Below, piece by piece: positions 44,927-53,290 of a stretch of 64,000 bases of DNA (position 1 is the first letter of the stretch; every line of letters begins with the position of its first letter). The translations under genes and the position numbers were made by a program. The DNA is from Salinibacillus aidingensis (GTDB taxonomy: Bacteria; Bacillota; Bacilli; Bacillales; Alkalibacillaceae): positions 1-64,000 of the forward strand of contig NZ_BAAADO010000003.1 of the NCBI RefSeq assembly GCF_039522525.1, written 5' to 3'. The notes under the pieces were generated by a model. The model searched no databases. It saw nothing but the letters and a program-made list of their open reading frames with translations, and was not told the origin of the DNA.

Positions 44927-45502
44927 ATGCTTTTGCTCAAAGCTGGAATGTTGCTAACTATTTTTATAATGGGATTAGGGTGTGTGTACTTTATAAAATT
45001 AGACTGGAAGAAATACGGTCTTCTATATATATTTGCTGCAGTTTCTGCAAATGTTTTATGCTATCTTTTCACGTGGTCAGGACTGTATTCATTTCCGAAT
45101 AATCTATTGCATGGTGATTTACTTATGCCGATTGGTCTGGTTTCAACAGCATTTCCCTTAGCTGTACTATTAGGAGTGAGATTCAGTCCTGAAAAGTGGA
45201 TATGGAAAATCCCTTTCTATTGGGGAATCGTTCATATTGGGATGGTTGCGGAGGCTGTCTTAATGATTACACCGATCTTTAAATTTGGACCAGAATGGGA
45301 TTTATGGGACTCCTATTCATTACGATGGGGGTACTACCTGTTGTTTGAATTGTTAGGAAGTAAAATGATCCCCCCTCATTTAAGAAAACCGATGTCTCAT
45401 GAATCCTTCCGATACGGCGGATGGGCCTGGATTGTATTTCATATTGTAGTCATTGTCACCATTTTCTTAATGGGAGTTTATACGGGGATAACTTTATTTT
45501 AA
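44927..45502 (+). CDS. CBO0543-like membrane protein
   Basis: The 191-residue protein has five or six hydrophobic helices (about 4-23, 29-50, 70-85, 98-117, 132-146, 168-189) and the blocks WDLWDSYSLRWGYYLLFELLG and MIPPHLRKP near the C-terminus. These recall the CBO0543 family of unknown function, which is seen again at 62266-62694. AGGTGAG precedes the ATG. It is not in an obvious operon. Confidence 0.65.
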   Translation: MLLLKAGMLLTIFIMGLGCVYFIKLDWKKYGLLYIFAAVSANVLCYLFTWSGLYSFPNNLLHGDLLMPIGLVSTAFPLAVLLGVRFSPEKWIWKIPFYWGIVHIGMVAEAVLMITPIFKFGPEWDLWDSYSLRWGYYLLFELLGSKMIPPHLRKPMSHESFRYGGWAWIVFHIVVIVTIFLMGVYTGITLF

Positions 45503-45581
45503 TTTGGAGTCTGCATCGGATGGGTCCTGTGGTATATAACAGGACCTGAAAGATAAATGGTTAAAAAAGTTAAGCACAGGA

Positions 45582-45616
45582 TTGACAACCAGGTGTATTA
45601 TGCATATAATACACCT
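45582..45616 (+). promoter_or_regulatory. promoter with overlapping YtrA-type operator
   Basis: TTGACA (45582-45587), a 17-base spacer and TATAAT (45605-45610) are perfect consensus. A perfect inverted repeat, AGGTGTATTAT (45591-45601) and ATAATACACCT (45606-45616), covers the spacer and -10. It contains GTGTA-N13-TACAC, the spacing known for the B. subtilis YtrA operator, so the GntR protein encoded next probably represses its own operon. Confidence 0.88.
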
Positions 45617-45689
45617 TAGATGTATGAACCAATTAATACACACACTAAAAATGAGGTAGTTACTTCATGGTCGTATAGGAGTTGTTTCG

Positions 45690-46067
45690 ATGAGTGTGAA
45701 TTTTAACAATCGGGATCCCGTTTATTTGCAAATCATACGGTACTTCAAAGAGAAAATTGCCATTGGTGAACTGGAGCCTGGAGAGGAAATACCATCAAGA
45801 AGGGAACTTGCAAACAGGTTGAAGGTGAACCCTAATACGGCGCAACGGGCGTACAAGGAAATGGAGGAGCAGGGTTTGATTTATACAGAACGAAATCTTC
45901 CGAGTAAAATTACGACAGATACAGAAATATTGGGAAGGGTGAGAGATGAATTAATTATAGAAGCTGTAGATACCTTTGTTGGATCCGTTCGTTCCATTAA
46001 TGTACCTGTGGATGAATTGCTTGAATTAGTCAGAAAAAAGTACCTTGAGAGTGATGGGGAGGCGTAA
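45690..46067 (+). CDS. GntR-family regulator, YtrA subfamily
   Basis: The 125-residue protein has an N-terminal winged helix (PVYLQIIRYFKEKIAIGELE, EIPSRRELANRLKVNPNTAQ, RAYKEMEEQGLIYTER) and only a short helical C-terminal tail, diagnostic of the YtrA subfamily. Such regulators control adjacent ABC transporters and respond to cell-wall-active compounds in B. subtilis. It is the first gene of a four-gene operon with the matching operator upstream. AGGAG lies before the ATG. Confidence 0.9.
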   Translation: MSVNFNNRDPVYLQIIRYFKEKIAIGELEPGEEIPSRRELANRLKVNPNTAQRAYKEMEEQGLIYTERNLPSKITTDTEILGRVRDELIIEAVDTFVGSVRSINVPVDELLELVRKKYLESDGEA

Positions 46068-46069
46068 AC

Positions 46070-46759
46070 ATGATTGAAGTGAAAGAGGTTGAGAAGAAAT
46101 TTGGTCGTAAGAAGATACTTAGGGGCGTGTCATTTACTGCGAAAAAGGGTGAAATCACCTGCTTGATAGGGATTAATGGGGTAGGAAAGACAACGATTTT
46201 AAATGCAATTATGGCTCTGACCCCGGTTCAAAAAGGGGAGATTCTATTAGATGGAGAGCCGATTAAGGAAAAGACATTTGAGAAAATTTCCTTTATTCCT
46301 GATGCACTTACGATGCTCCCAAACATGACTATAGAGAAAGCCATGGAGTTTATGAATGATTTTTATACTTGCTGGAACATGGAACGTGCGAGGGAACTAT
46401 TAGGCTTTTTCAGATTACATAAAGATGATCGGATTGCCTCCTTATCAAAAGGAAATACAGCCAAGGTAAACCTGTTGCTTGGTTTGGCCTTAGATGTGGA
46501 TTATATCTTAATGGATGAGCCATTTTCAGGTATAGATATGTTCAGTCGTGAGGAAATCGCAAATGTGTTTACAAGCCACTTGATTGAAAACAGAGGAGTG
46601 ATTATCACGACTCATGAAGTAAGCGATATTGAACATTTAATCGATAAGGTTGTGCTGCTGGATGACGGGGTGGTTACCAAAGAATTTGACGCTGAAAAAG
46701 CACGCGAAGACGACGGAATGTCTGTAATCGATGTGATGAGAGAGGTGTACCAGGGATGA
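46070..46759 (+). CDS. ABC transporter ATP-binding protein, YtrB-like
   Basis: The 229-residue protein has Walker A GINGVGKTT, signature SLSKGNTAKVNL (a variant of LSGGQ) and Walker B ILMDEPFSGID with the H-loop TTHEVSD. It follows the regulator after two bases and overlaps the permease by four (ATGA). It powers the membrane protein encoded next, probably for export or sensing of a membrane-active compound. Confidence 0.9.
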   Translation: MIEVKEVEKKFGRKKILRGVSFTAKKGEITCLIGINGVGKTTILNAIMALTPVQKGEILLDGEPIKEKTFEKISFIPDALTMLPNMTIEKAMEFMNDFYTCWNMERARELLGFFRLHKDDRIASLSKGNTAKVNLLLGLALDVDYILMDEPFSGIDMFSREEIANVFTSHLIENRGVIITTHEVSDIEHLIDKVVLLDDGVVTKEFDAEKAREDDGMSVIDVMREVYQG

Positions 46760-47589
46760 AAAATTACTTAAAGCTCGTTAATTTTGAATTTAACCGAGTT
46801 GTGAAACTATTTACCATTTTGCTGGGCATAACCCTTGTAGTCCAGATGGCTGGGGTGATTGTACAGTCAAGAGAGTATCTCGGTAGGGCTAATGAAAAGA
46901 TGAATGAAGACCTAATGTCGAAAGCACAGTTTTTAACAGATTATGGCCAAATCAGTTTTGCACACATTGTAAGAAGCGTATGGTTTTTGGGACCCATTGC
47001 TTTATGTGCAGCTGGTGTAGCATTTTATATTTTTCTGGTTTGGTACCGTGACTGGGTTGGAAAAAACACGTTTATTTACCGTTTGTTAATGCTTCCAACA
47101 ACGAGGTTAAATATCTTTTTCGCCAAGATTTCAAATATACTCATCATGACACTGGGACTGGTGGCATTTCAATTAATTTTATTACCTTTTGAAGCATTGG
47201 TATTGAAATGGATGGTACCTGATGATTTCCGGAATGATATGGGAGTTAAAGAGACAATTACCAGTATACCGGAATTAACGATTATTATTCCGAACAGCTT
47301 TGTTGAATTTGTTTTGTATTATGGAGCAGGACTGCTGGCTGTTGCCATTTTATTTACTGCGATTTTAATGGAAAGAAGCTTTAAATGGAAAGGAATCATT
47401 GCGGGTGTGCTTTATAGTGCCATGGCTATTCTTGTTCTCATTTCCCCCGTACTCTTACAAGAATTGGTACTAAATGGGTTCTTTTATCCGATGGAACTGT
47501 TTGTCATTGAAATTGTAATGGGGATCATTGTACTGGCAGTTTCCATATGGATGAGTGGATTCCTGCTGAAGAAAAAGGTAACGGTATAA
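46756..47589 (+). CDS. ABC transporter permease of the YtrA-type operon
   Basis: The 277-residue protein has six hydrophobic helices (about 17-35, 75-95, 121-146, 175-200, 211-230, 245-270) and a large first extracellular loop. It is the integral membrane partner of the preceding ATPase. The ATG overlaps the ATPase stop by four bases. Sequence detail does not identify the substrate. Confidence 0.85.
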   Translation: MKNYLKLVNFEFNRVVKLFTILLGITLVVQMAGVIVQSREYLGRANEKMNEDLMSKAQFLTDYGQISFAHIVRSVWFLGPIALCAAGVAFYIFLVWYRDWVGKNTFIYRLLMLPTTRLNIFFAKISNILIMTLGLVAFQLILLPFEALVLKWMVPDDFRNDMGVKETITSIPELTIIIPNSFVEFVLYYGAGLLAVAILFTAILMERSFKWKGIIAGVLYSAMAILVLISPVLLQELVLNGFFYPMELFVIEIVMGIIVLAVSIWMSGFLLKKKVTV

Positions 47590-47602
47590 GGGAGTGTACA
47601 CA

Positions 47603-48835
47603 ATGAAAAAATACTGGAAATTTACAGCTATTATTGCTGTTATTGTGCTTAGTATTGGAACGTTCTATGTGAATTCAGCCATATCGGCAGATCAAAACCC
47701 TGAATTTGTGATTAAGAAAGAAAGCGGGGATACGAAAGAGCTGGAGCCATTGGTGCTGGAGGGGTCCTATCAGGGTGCTTCCTCAGGGAATTATGTAAGC
47801 AGGGACTTAAAAATCACCAGGCAGGGGACAGAATATAGAAATCCATCTTTTCTTAATCGACTGATTGGATCCCCGATGCCTGTGATAGAAAGTCTGCAGG
47901 AGCAATATCGGGGCTTCATGCGGGGGAAGAGTCCATCGGAGAATTTGTTTTTTGAGAACGATCGCTTTCTTGCTTATGCAAATGTGGATTATGAAATCGG
48001 GTTTAATTCCCGTGAATCAAAGGATTATACATTTGAAATAGATATTTTAAATAAAAAAGAGGACAGCACAGACTCTTTTACTATGAAAGTGCCAGACGCT
48101 AACAAAATGGATCATGTTTTTGTGGATGATGTACAGATCATAAATGGTGAATTAAACATCATCACAGAAAATATGGTCAGAGATAATAATAGTGATAGAC
48201 TCTATGGTGAAAAACATATCTATACAATTGATATGGCCAATCAGAAGTTCATAAAACATGAACCGATTATCAAAGAACCAAAAGGACAGGACAATACTCA
48301 TTTCGACATAACGTTCATTGAAGCAGAAGGATCAACGAAAATGCATGAAAAGCTATTATTCCTGACAACGGAAAGAGAGGTCATAAAGGATAGGGAATCG
48401 ACAAGAATTGGTGACACAAGTCGGGAAGCTATATCCTACAATCTGAAAACCAAAGAAAAAAGAAGACTCTCTGAAGACTTAAATTTAGAAGAGAATGAAA
48501 TAAGTGCATTTGACGGGTCCGCGATTTACCTGACGAAAGTAAATGGACAAAAGGTTATGGTAACGCCTTTTCATTTAGAGAAGAAACAGCTGGGAGATTC
48601 CTATTTATTTCAATTATCCGATAAACCCATGAATGAAGTGCCCCCACTGATTAAGATAAAGGATGGGAAGTTGTATGCGGCTTCCAACCGGATGAATTCA
48701 AATACAACTGCAAGTGTTATAGTTGCTGACTTGAAGACAGGTGATTCTCTCTTTAAGGGGGAATTAAGAATAAAAAATTCAGAGGATGAGATAGAAGATT
48801 ATGATTTATATATTCATGATATCTTTGTAAAATAG
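47603..48835 (+). CDS. hypothetical exported protein of the YtrA-type operon
   Basis: The 410-residue protein has an N-terminal signal or anchor (KFTAIIAVIVLSIGTFYVNS, about 5-25) and a long beta-rich ectodomain with repeated strand-turn units, possibly a beta-propeller (HVFVDDVQIINGELNIITEN, EISAFDGSAIYLTKVNGQKV, LIKIKDGKLYAASNRMNSNT). I do not recognise a named family. ATG 47603 with AAGGGAG upstream is chosen over GTG 47594. Being in the transporter operon, it may bind the same ligand outside the cell (inference). Confidence 0.7.
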   Translation: MKKYWKFTAIIAVIVLSIGTFYVNSAISADQNPEFVIKKESGDTKELEPLVLEGSYQGASSGNYVSRDLKITRQGTEYRNPSFLNRLIGSPMPVIESLQEQYRGFMRGKSPSENLFFENDRFLAYANVDYEIGFNSRESKDYTFEIDILNKKEDSTDSFTMKVPDANKMDHVFVDDVQIINGELNIITENMVRDNNSDRLYGEKHIYTIDMANQKFIKHEPIIKEPKGQDNTHFDITFIEAEGSTKMHEKLLFLTTEREVIKDRESTRIGDTSREAISYNLKTKEKRRLSEDLNLEENEISAFDGSAIYLTKVNGQKVMVTPFHLEKKQLGDSYLFQLSDKPMNEVPPLIKIKDGKLYAASNRMNSNTTASVIVADLKTGDSLFKGELRIKNSEDEIEDYDLYIHDIFVK

Positions 48836-48866
48836 GGTGTCCTTTTTAAGAAAAGAGGATGATCAT

Positions 48867-49436
48867 ATGGAAACCAGTCAAAACAAAGCGGTTTACCTGG
48901 CAAACTTAAATCAACGTATGATGGACCAGGATGTAAATGAGCTTTATGCTGAATGTAAAAAGAAAATATTTTCCATCGCCCTTTCCTATGTAAAAGATCA
49001 TTATTTGGCAGAGGACCTTTCACATGAAATTTTGGTAAAATGCTACGTTACCCGTGATAAGTTCAAAGGTGATTGTTCCTTTCATACATGGATGTGTCGC
49101 ATTGCAAAAAATCATTGTATTGATTTTTTACGAAAGAGCTATCGGAGCCGTGATTTGCTTTCTGAAGATATCGATTTTATGTACAAAGGCAACATGTCCT
49201 CGCCAGAATCTGAGTTCTTAAGGCTGTGTGACAGGGAAGAACTGAAACATCATCTGAGGAAGCTGCCAGCAACATATCTGGAAGTCATAACACGTTTTTA
49301 CTATAAAGAACAATCCTTGAAAGAAATTGGACATCATCTGAATCTGAAGCCATCGACCGTCAAAACAAGGTTATTTCGGGCAAGGAAAATGTTAAGAGAT
49401 CAATATCATATCCATATCAATCAGGAGATCAAATGA
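48867..49436 (+). CDS. ECF-type RNA polymerase sigma factor
   Basis: The 189-residue protein has sigma region 2 (FSIALSYVKDHYLAEDLSHE, FHTWMCRIAKNHCIDFLRK) and region 4 (LPATYLEVITRFYYKEQSLK, EIGHHLNLKPSTVKTRLFRA). ATG 48867 with AGAGG upstream is preferred to the earlier start at 48837. No anti-sigma gene lies beside it; the exported protein just upstream is only 31 bases away and could be a regulator or target. A terminator overlaps its stop. Confidence 0.9.
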   Translation: METSQNKAVYLANLNQRMMDQDVNELYAECKKKIFSIALSYVKDHYLAEDLSHEILVKCYVTRDKFKGDCSFHTWMCRIAKNHCIDFLRKSYRSRDLLSEDIDFMYKGNMSSPESEFLRLCDREELKHHLRKLPATYLEVITRFYYKEQSLKEIGHHLNLKPSTVKTRLFRARKMLRDQYHIHINQEIK

Positions 49437-49460
49437 ATCAGAATTTGGTCTCCTTTTTTT
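49423..49460 (+). terminator. terminator of the sigma-factor gene
   Basis: AGGAGATCAAAT near 49423-49434 pairs with ATTTGGTCTCCT near 49443-49454, followed by six or more T. The stem includes the stop codon region. Confidence 0.85.
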
Positions 49461-49520
49461 GATATAATTGTGGAAACGTATACTTTAGGTAATAGACAAA
49501 GGGAAAAGGGGACAATTACT

Positions 49521-51452
49521 TTGGATAACCAATTTTTAGATTTATTGGCACAAAGATATGACAGTGAAGATAAAGTCGTTACAGAAATTATTAATCTTGA
49601 GGCTATTCTTCATTTACCAAAAGGGACGGAGCATTTTGTCAGTGATTTACACGGGGAGTATCAAGCCTTTCAGCATGTACTTAGAAATGGTTCAGGGAAA
49701 GTGAAGGAGAAAATCAGAGACCTGTTCAGTGATCGTTTGTCAGAAGATGAAATGAATGAAATGGCGGCTTTGGTCTATTATCCTGAAGAGAAATTACAGC
49801 TGCTCAAAAATCGCTTTGATCATCATCAGGAATTAAATGAATGGTATTCACGAACCATTGAGCAATTGATTGAATTGATTGCCTATGCATCCTCGAAATA
49901 TACACGGTCAAAGTTACGCAAGGCCCTTCCCCGGCAATTTGTTTATATTATAGAAGAGCTTTTATACAAGTCAGATGAATTTACAAATAAGAAATCCTAT
50001 TACACAAAAATTATTCAGCAGATTCTTTCCCTTGGCCAGGCTGATAAGCTTATTGTCGGTCTTGCTTATACGACTCAGCGACTGGTGGTTGATCATCTGC
50101 ATGTTGTGGGTGACATTTATGACCGGGGACCGGATCCTGACAAAATTATGGATACACTTATGAACTATCATTCGGTCGACATTCAGTGGGGCAATCATGA
50201 TGTGCTGTGGCTTGGAGCATATGCCGGTTCAGAGGTTTGCCTGGCGAACATTATTCGCATCTGTGCCCGTTATGACAATCTGGATATTATTGAAGATGTA
50301 TATGGAATCAATCTTAGGCCTCTTCTCAATCTTGCAGAAAAATACTATGAGGACAATCCGGCTTTTCGACCGAAGCGACCATCCGATAAAAGAATAACGG
50401 AATCGGAGCAGCTGCAAATTACGAAAATCCATCAGGCTATCGCGATGATTCAGTTCAAGCTGGAAATACCAATCATTAAGAGACGGCCTTATTTTAATAT
50501 GGCTGATCGTCTTCTGCTCGAAAAGATGGATTATGAAAATCATGAAATTACTATCCAGGGGAAAACGTATCCTTTGGAAAATACGTGCTTTGCCACTGTG
50601 AACCCGCAACAGCCCGATCAGCTATTAGACGAAGAAAAGCAGGTGCTGGAGAGGCTGTTATTCTCTGTTCAGCATTCGGAAAAGCTGGCCAGACATATGA
50701 ACTTTCTTATGAAAAAAGGAAGCCTATACTTGAAATATAATGGGAACCTCTTAATTCATGGCTGTATTCCTATCGATAAAAATGGAAATATGGAGCATAT
50801 GCAAATTGAAAATCAAACCTATTCAGGGCGGGATTTGCTTGATAGATTTGAAGACTATTTAAGAGAGGCGTTTGCTCATCCTGAAATAAGTGATGATCTT
50901 GCCACCGATATGGTCTGGTACTTATGGACAGGAGAATATTCCTCCCTCTTTGGAAAAAGAGCGATGACCACTTTTGAGCGGTACTTTATTAAGGATAAAG
51001 AAACCCACAAAGAGGAGAAGAACCCGTATTATTATTTACGCGAGGATGAAACCATCTGTCGTAACATTTTACAGGAATTTGGCCTAGATCCAGACCAGGG
51101 TCACATTATCAATGGCCATACACCTGTCAAAGAGATTGATGGAGAAAATCCAATCAAAGCGAACGGAAAGATGATTGTCATTGATGGAGGCTTTTCGAAA
51201 CCCTATCAATCAACTACAGGTATTGCAGGTTATACGCTGCTGTATAATTCCTATGGGATGCAGCTTGTTGCCCACAAGCATTTCCATTCAAAAGAGGATG
51301 TGCTGCAAAATGGAACAGACGTCTTATCTGTAAGAAGATTGGTAGACAAGGAACTGGAACGGAAGAAGGTTCTGGAAACAAATATAGGAGAAAAGTTGTT
51401 AAAGGAAATATCTGTTTTGAAGAGTCTCCTGGAATATCGCTATATGAAATAA
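49521..51452 (+). CDS. fbp: fructose-1,6-bisphosphatase class III
   Basis: The 643-residue protein has the calcineurin-like motifs of class III Fbp: SDLHGEYQAFQHVLRNG, VVGDIYDRGPDPDKIMD, QWGNHDVLWLGAY and the late NGHTPVKEIDGENPIKANGK. It dephosphorylates fructose 1,6-bisphosphate in gluconeogenesis. TTG 49521 with AAAAGGGG upstream is chosen. The longer reading from 49470 begins at a TATAAT box (49463-49468) that probably is the promoter. It opposes the class I aldolase step encoded at 36 kb. Confidence 0.95.
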   Translation: MDNQFLDLLAQRYDSEDKVVTEIINLEAILHLPKGTEHFVSDLHGEYQAFQHVLRNGSGKVKEKIRDLFSDRLSEDEMNEMAALVYYPEEKLQLLKNRFDHHQELNEWYSRTIEQLIELIAYASSKYTRSKLRKALPRQFVYIIEELLYKSDEFTNKKSYYTKIIQQILSLGQADKLIVGLAYTTQRLVVDHLHVVGDIYDRGPDPDKIMDTLMNYHSVDIQWGNHDVLWLGAYAGSEVCLANIIRICARYDNLDIIEDVYGINLRPLLNLAEKYYEDNPAFRPKRPSDKRITESEQLQITKIHQAIAMIQFKLEIPIIKRRPYFNMADRLLLEKMDYENHEITIQGKTYPLENTCFATVNPQQPDQLLDEEKQVLERLLFSVQHSEKLARHMNFLMKKGSLYLKYNGNLLIHGCIPIDKNGNMEHMQIENQTYSGRDLLDRFEDYLREAFAHPEISDDLATDMVWYLWTGEYSSLFGKRAMTTFERYFIKDKETHKEEKNPYYYLREDETICRNILQEFGLDPDQGHIINGHTPVKEIDGENPIKANGKMIVIDGGFSKPYQSTTGIAGYTLLYNSYGMQLVAHKHFHSKEDVLQNGTDVLSVRRLVDKELERKKVLETNIGEKLLKEISVLKSLLEYRYMK

Positions 51453-51478
51453 GGTTTTAATCTGAAAATGGAAAATGC

Positions 51479-51519
51479 AACCTTACAAATGCTTCTGTTT
51501 AACGTTTGTAAGGTTTTTT
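51479..51519 (+). terminator. terminator of fbp
   Basis: AACCTTACAAA (51479-51489) pairs with TTTGTAAGGTT (51505-51515), followed by TTTTA. The structured repeat starts eight bases later. Confidence 0.85.
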
Positions 51520-51526
51520 ATCACGC

Positions 51527-51618
51527 ATTAACTGGCCGTAATACCCCCACTTCAAGTCTTGAGGATAACCCAACAAGACTAAGTGGGGGATAAACGGCCA
51601 GTAAATTCCTGATAAGTT
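51527..51618 (+). repeat. bipartite hairpin repeat, copy 3 (first hairpin only)
   Basis: The first hairpin is perfect: ACTGGCCGT/ACGGCCAGT, CCCCCACTT/AAGTGGGGG and GTCTTG/CAAGAC. Similarity to copy 2 stops after CCTGATAAGTT, so the second hairpin is missing. It is preceded by TTTATCACGC, as in copy 2. Confidence 0.8.
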
Positions 51619-51822
51619 ATGTACACCGCCTTTGGTTTTCACAAAATATTCATAAAAAAGGACATACAATAATAGGGTATCGACAAAAGGTCTTATTTGA
51701 TGCTCCCCTGAAAAATCGTGACATACTTCTCCTGGATTGGAGGACATAAAGCGGGATGGCCATCAGACAAGATGCAGCCTTTATTTTTAAGTTTTTAAGA
51801 AAAATTGTTAGGAGGGTACCCT
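51619..51822. other. upstream region of the OFA transporter
   Basis: No gene is seen. A ribosome binding site AGGAGGG at 51810-51816 serves the transporter. No confident promoter pair or regulator site found. Confidence 0.4.
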
Positions 51823-53100
51823 ATGAAAAAAGTGAAGAATCGCTGGCTCATTGCGGCATCCGCTGTAGGCATCCATATTTCTATCGGTTCTGCGTATGCA
51901 TGGAGTGTATTCACCAATCCAATGGCCGATTCGTATGGATGGGAAACAACGGAAATTTCCATGGCCTTTAGTATTGCTATCTTTATTCTTGGGCTGGCAG
52001 CAGCATTTATGGGAAGGTTTGTAGAAAAACAGGGTCCAAGAAAATCAGGTATGCTAGCAGCGCTGTTCTTTGGTGTTGGTGTTGCGGGTTCAGGGCTGGC
52101 AACATCCATTGAGTCTTTGTATCTATTGTACCTGTTCTATGGAGTGATCGGTGGAGTTGGTTTGGGAATTGGTTATATTGCACCGGTATCCACTCTTGTG
52201 AAATGGTTTCCGGATAGGCGTGGATTGGCAACAGGTTTAGCAATCATGGGATTTGGCTTTGCATCCTTAATTAGCGGACCAGCTGCCGCAGCGTTAATTG
52301 AGTCCGTTGGGATTTCTGCGACCTTCTATATTCTTGGTGTGATTTATTTTGTGGTGATGACTGCATCTTCCCAATACTTAGCACCGCCTCCTAAGGAATG
52401 GGTTCCCAAAGGTTTTAAGGCTGACCAGCAGGAGGGTAAAGGGAAGCAAATTAAACCGGATCTCGCTCAATTAACAGCAAATGAAGCAGTAAAAACCCGC
52501 CGTTTCTATATCCTCTGGTTCATGTTATTTATTAATGTCACTTGTGGAATCGCTATCATTTCTGTTGCTTCCCCAATGGCACAGGAAATTGCGGGCATGA
52601 CACCAATAGCTGCGGCTGCAATGGTCGGGCTTACGGGTCTGTTTAATGGATTAGGAAGAATCGGCTGGGCATCCTTATCCGATTATCTGGGCAGGCCCAA
52701 TGTGTATACAGCCTTCTTCGTAATCCAGATCATTGCTTTCTTCACTCTGCCAGTCGCTTATAGTGCGCTTTTATTCCAGGTATTAGTGTTTGCTATACTC
52801 ACTTGTTATGGAGGAGGATTTTCTACTGTACCGGCATTTATTGGGGATATTTTTGGAACGAAACAGCTTGGCGCCATCCATGGCTATATTTTAACAGCAT
52901 GGGCACTCGCCGGAGTTGTGGGACCTATTCTTCTATCAGCTGTCTATGATTTAACCAACAGCTATAATTCTACCTTGTACATTTTTGGCGTGCTGTTTGT
53001 GGCAGCATTTGGGCTGTCTCTATGGATACGGTCCGATATTAAAAAGCTGCAGAACGAACAGCAAGAGCCAAATCCAAATATGGCGGGTGCAGAGCTGTAA
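51823..53100 (+). CDS. OFA-family MFS transporter (oxalate/formate antiporter type)
   Basis: The 425-residue protein has 12 hydrophobic helices and OxlT-like features: GIHISIGSAYAWSVFTNPM at the start, the loop WFPDRRGLATGLAIMGFGF between helices, and GLFNGLGRIGWASLSDYLGR at the midpoint. Members exchange oxalate and formate or move related carboxylates. ATG 51823 has AGGAGGG six bases upstream. A formate-dehydrogenase-type enzyme and FdhD follow, which favours a C1/C2 acid substrate. Confidence 0.85.
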   Translation: MKKVKNRWLIAASAVGIHISIGSAYAWSVFTNPMADSYGWETTEISMAFSIAIFILGLAAAFMGRFVEKQGPRKSGMLAALFFGVGVAGSGLATSIESLYLLYLFYGVIGGVGLGIGYIAPVSTLVKWFPDRRGLATGLAIMGFGFASLISGPAAAALIESVGISATFYILGVIYFVVMTASSQYLAPPPKEWVPKGFKADQQEGKGKQIKPDLAQLTANEAVKTRRFYILWFMLFINVTCGIAIISVASPMAQEIAGMTPIAAAAMVGLTGLFNGLGRIGWASLSDYLGRPNVYTAFFVIQIIAFFTLPVAYSALLFQVLVFAILTCYGGGFSTVPAFIGDIFGTKQLGAIHGYILTAWALAGVVGPILLSAVYDLTNSYNSTLYIFGVLFVAAFGLSLWIRSDIKKLQNEQQEPNPNMAGAEL

Positions 53101-53290
53101 TTATTCTGTGAATCGGAAACGGAAATGTCGTAGTGTCTATCATTAAGATGCATTACGGCGTTTTCGCGTTTTCGGAATTTGAATGGAGAGCCACTGATGT
53201 AATCAAACAACCGCTTCATGTTTGAGGTTTTAAATTTCGTACAGGATTCATATAAATAGAATCAAAACTAATCGTAACGGAGGGATTTCT

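Noticed and set aside
17535..51618. CRISPR array
   Set aside because: The repeats are single, 7-27 kb apart and without regular spacers.
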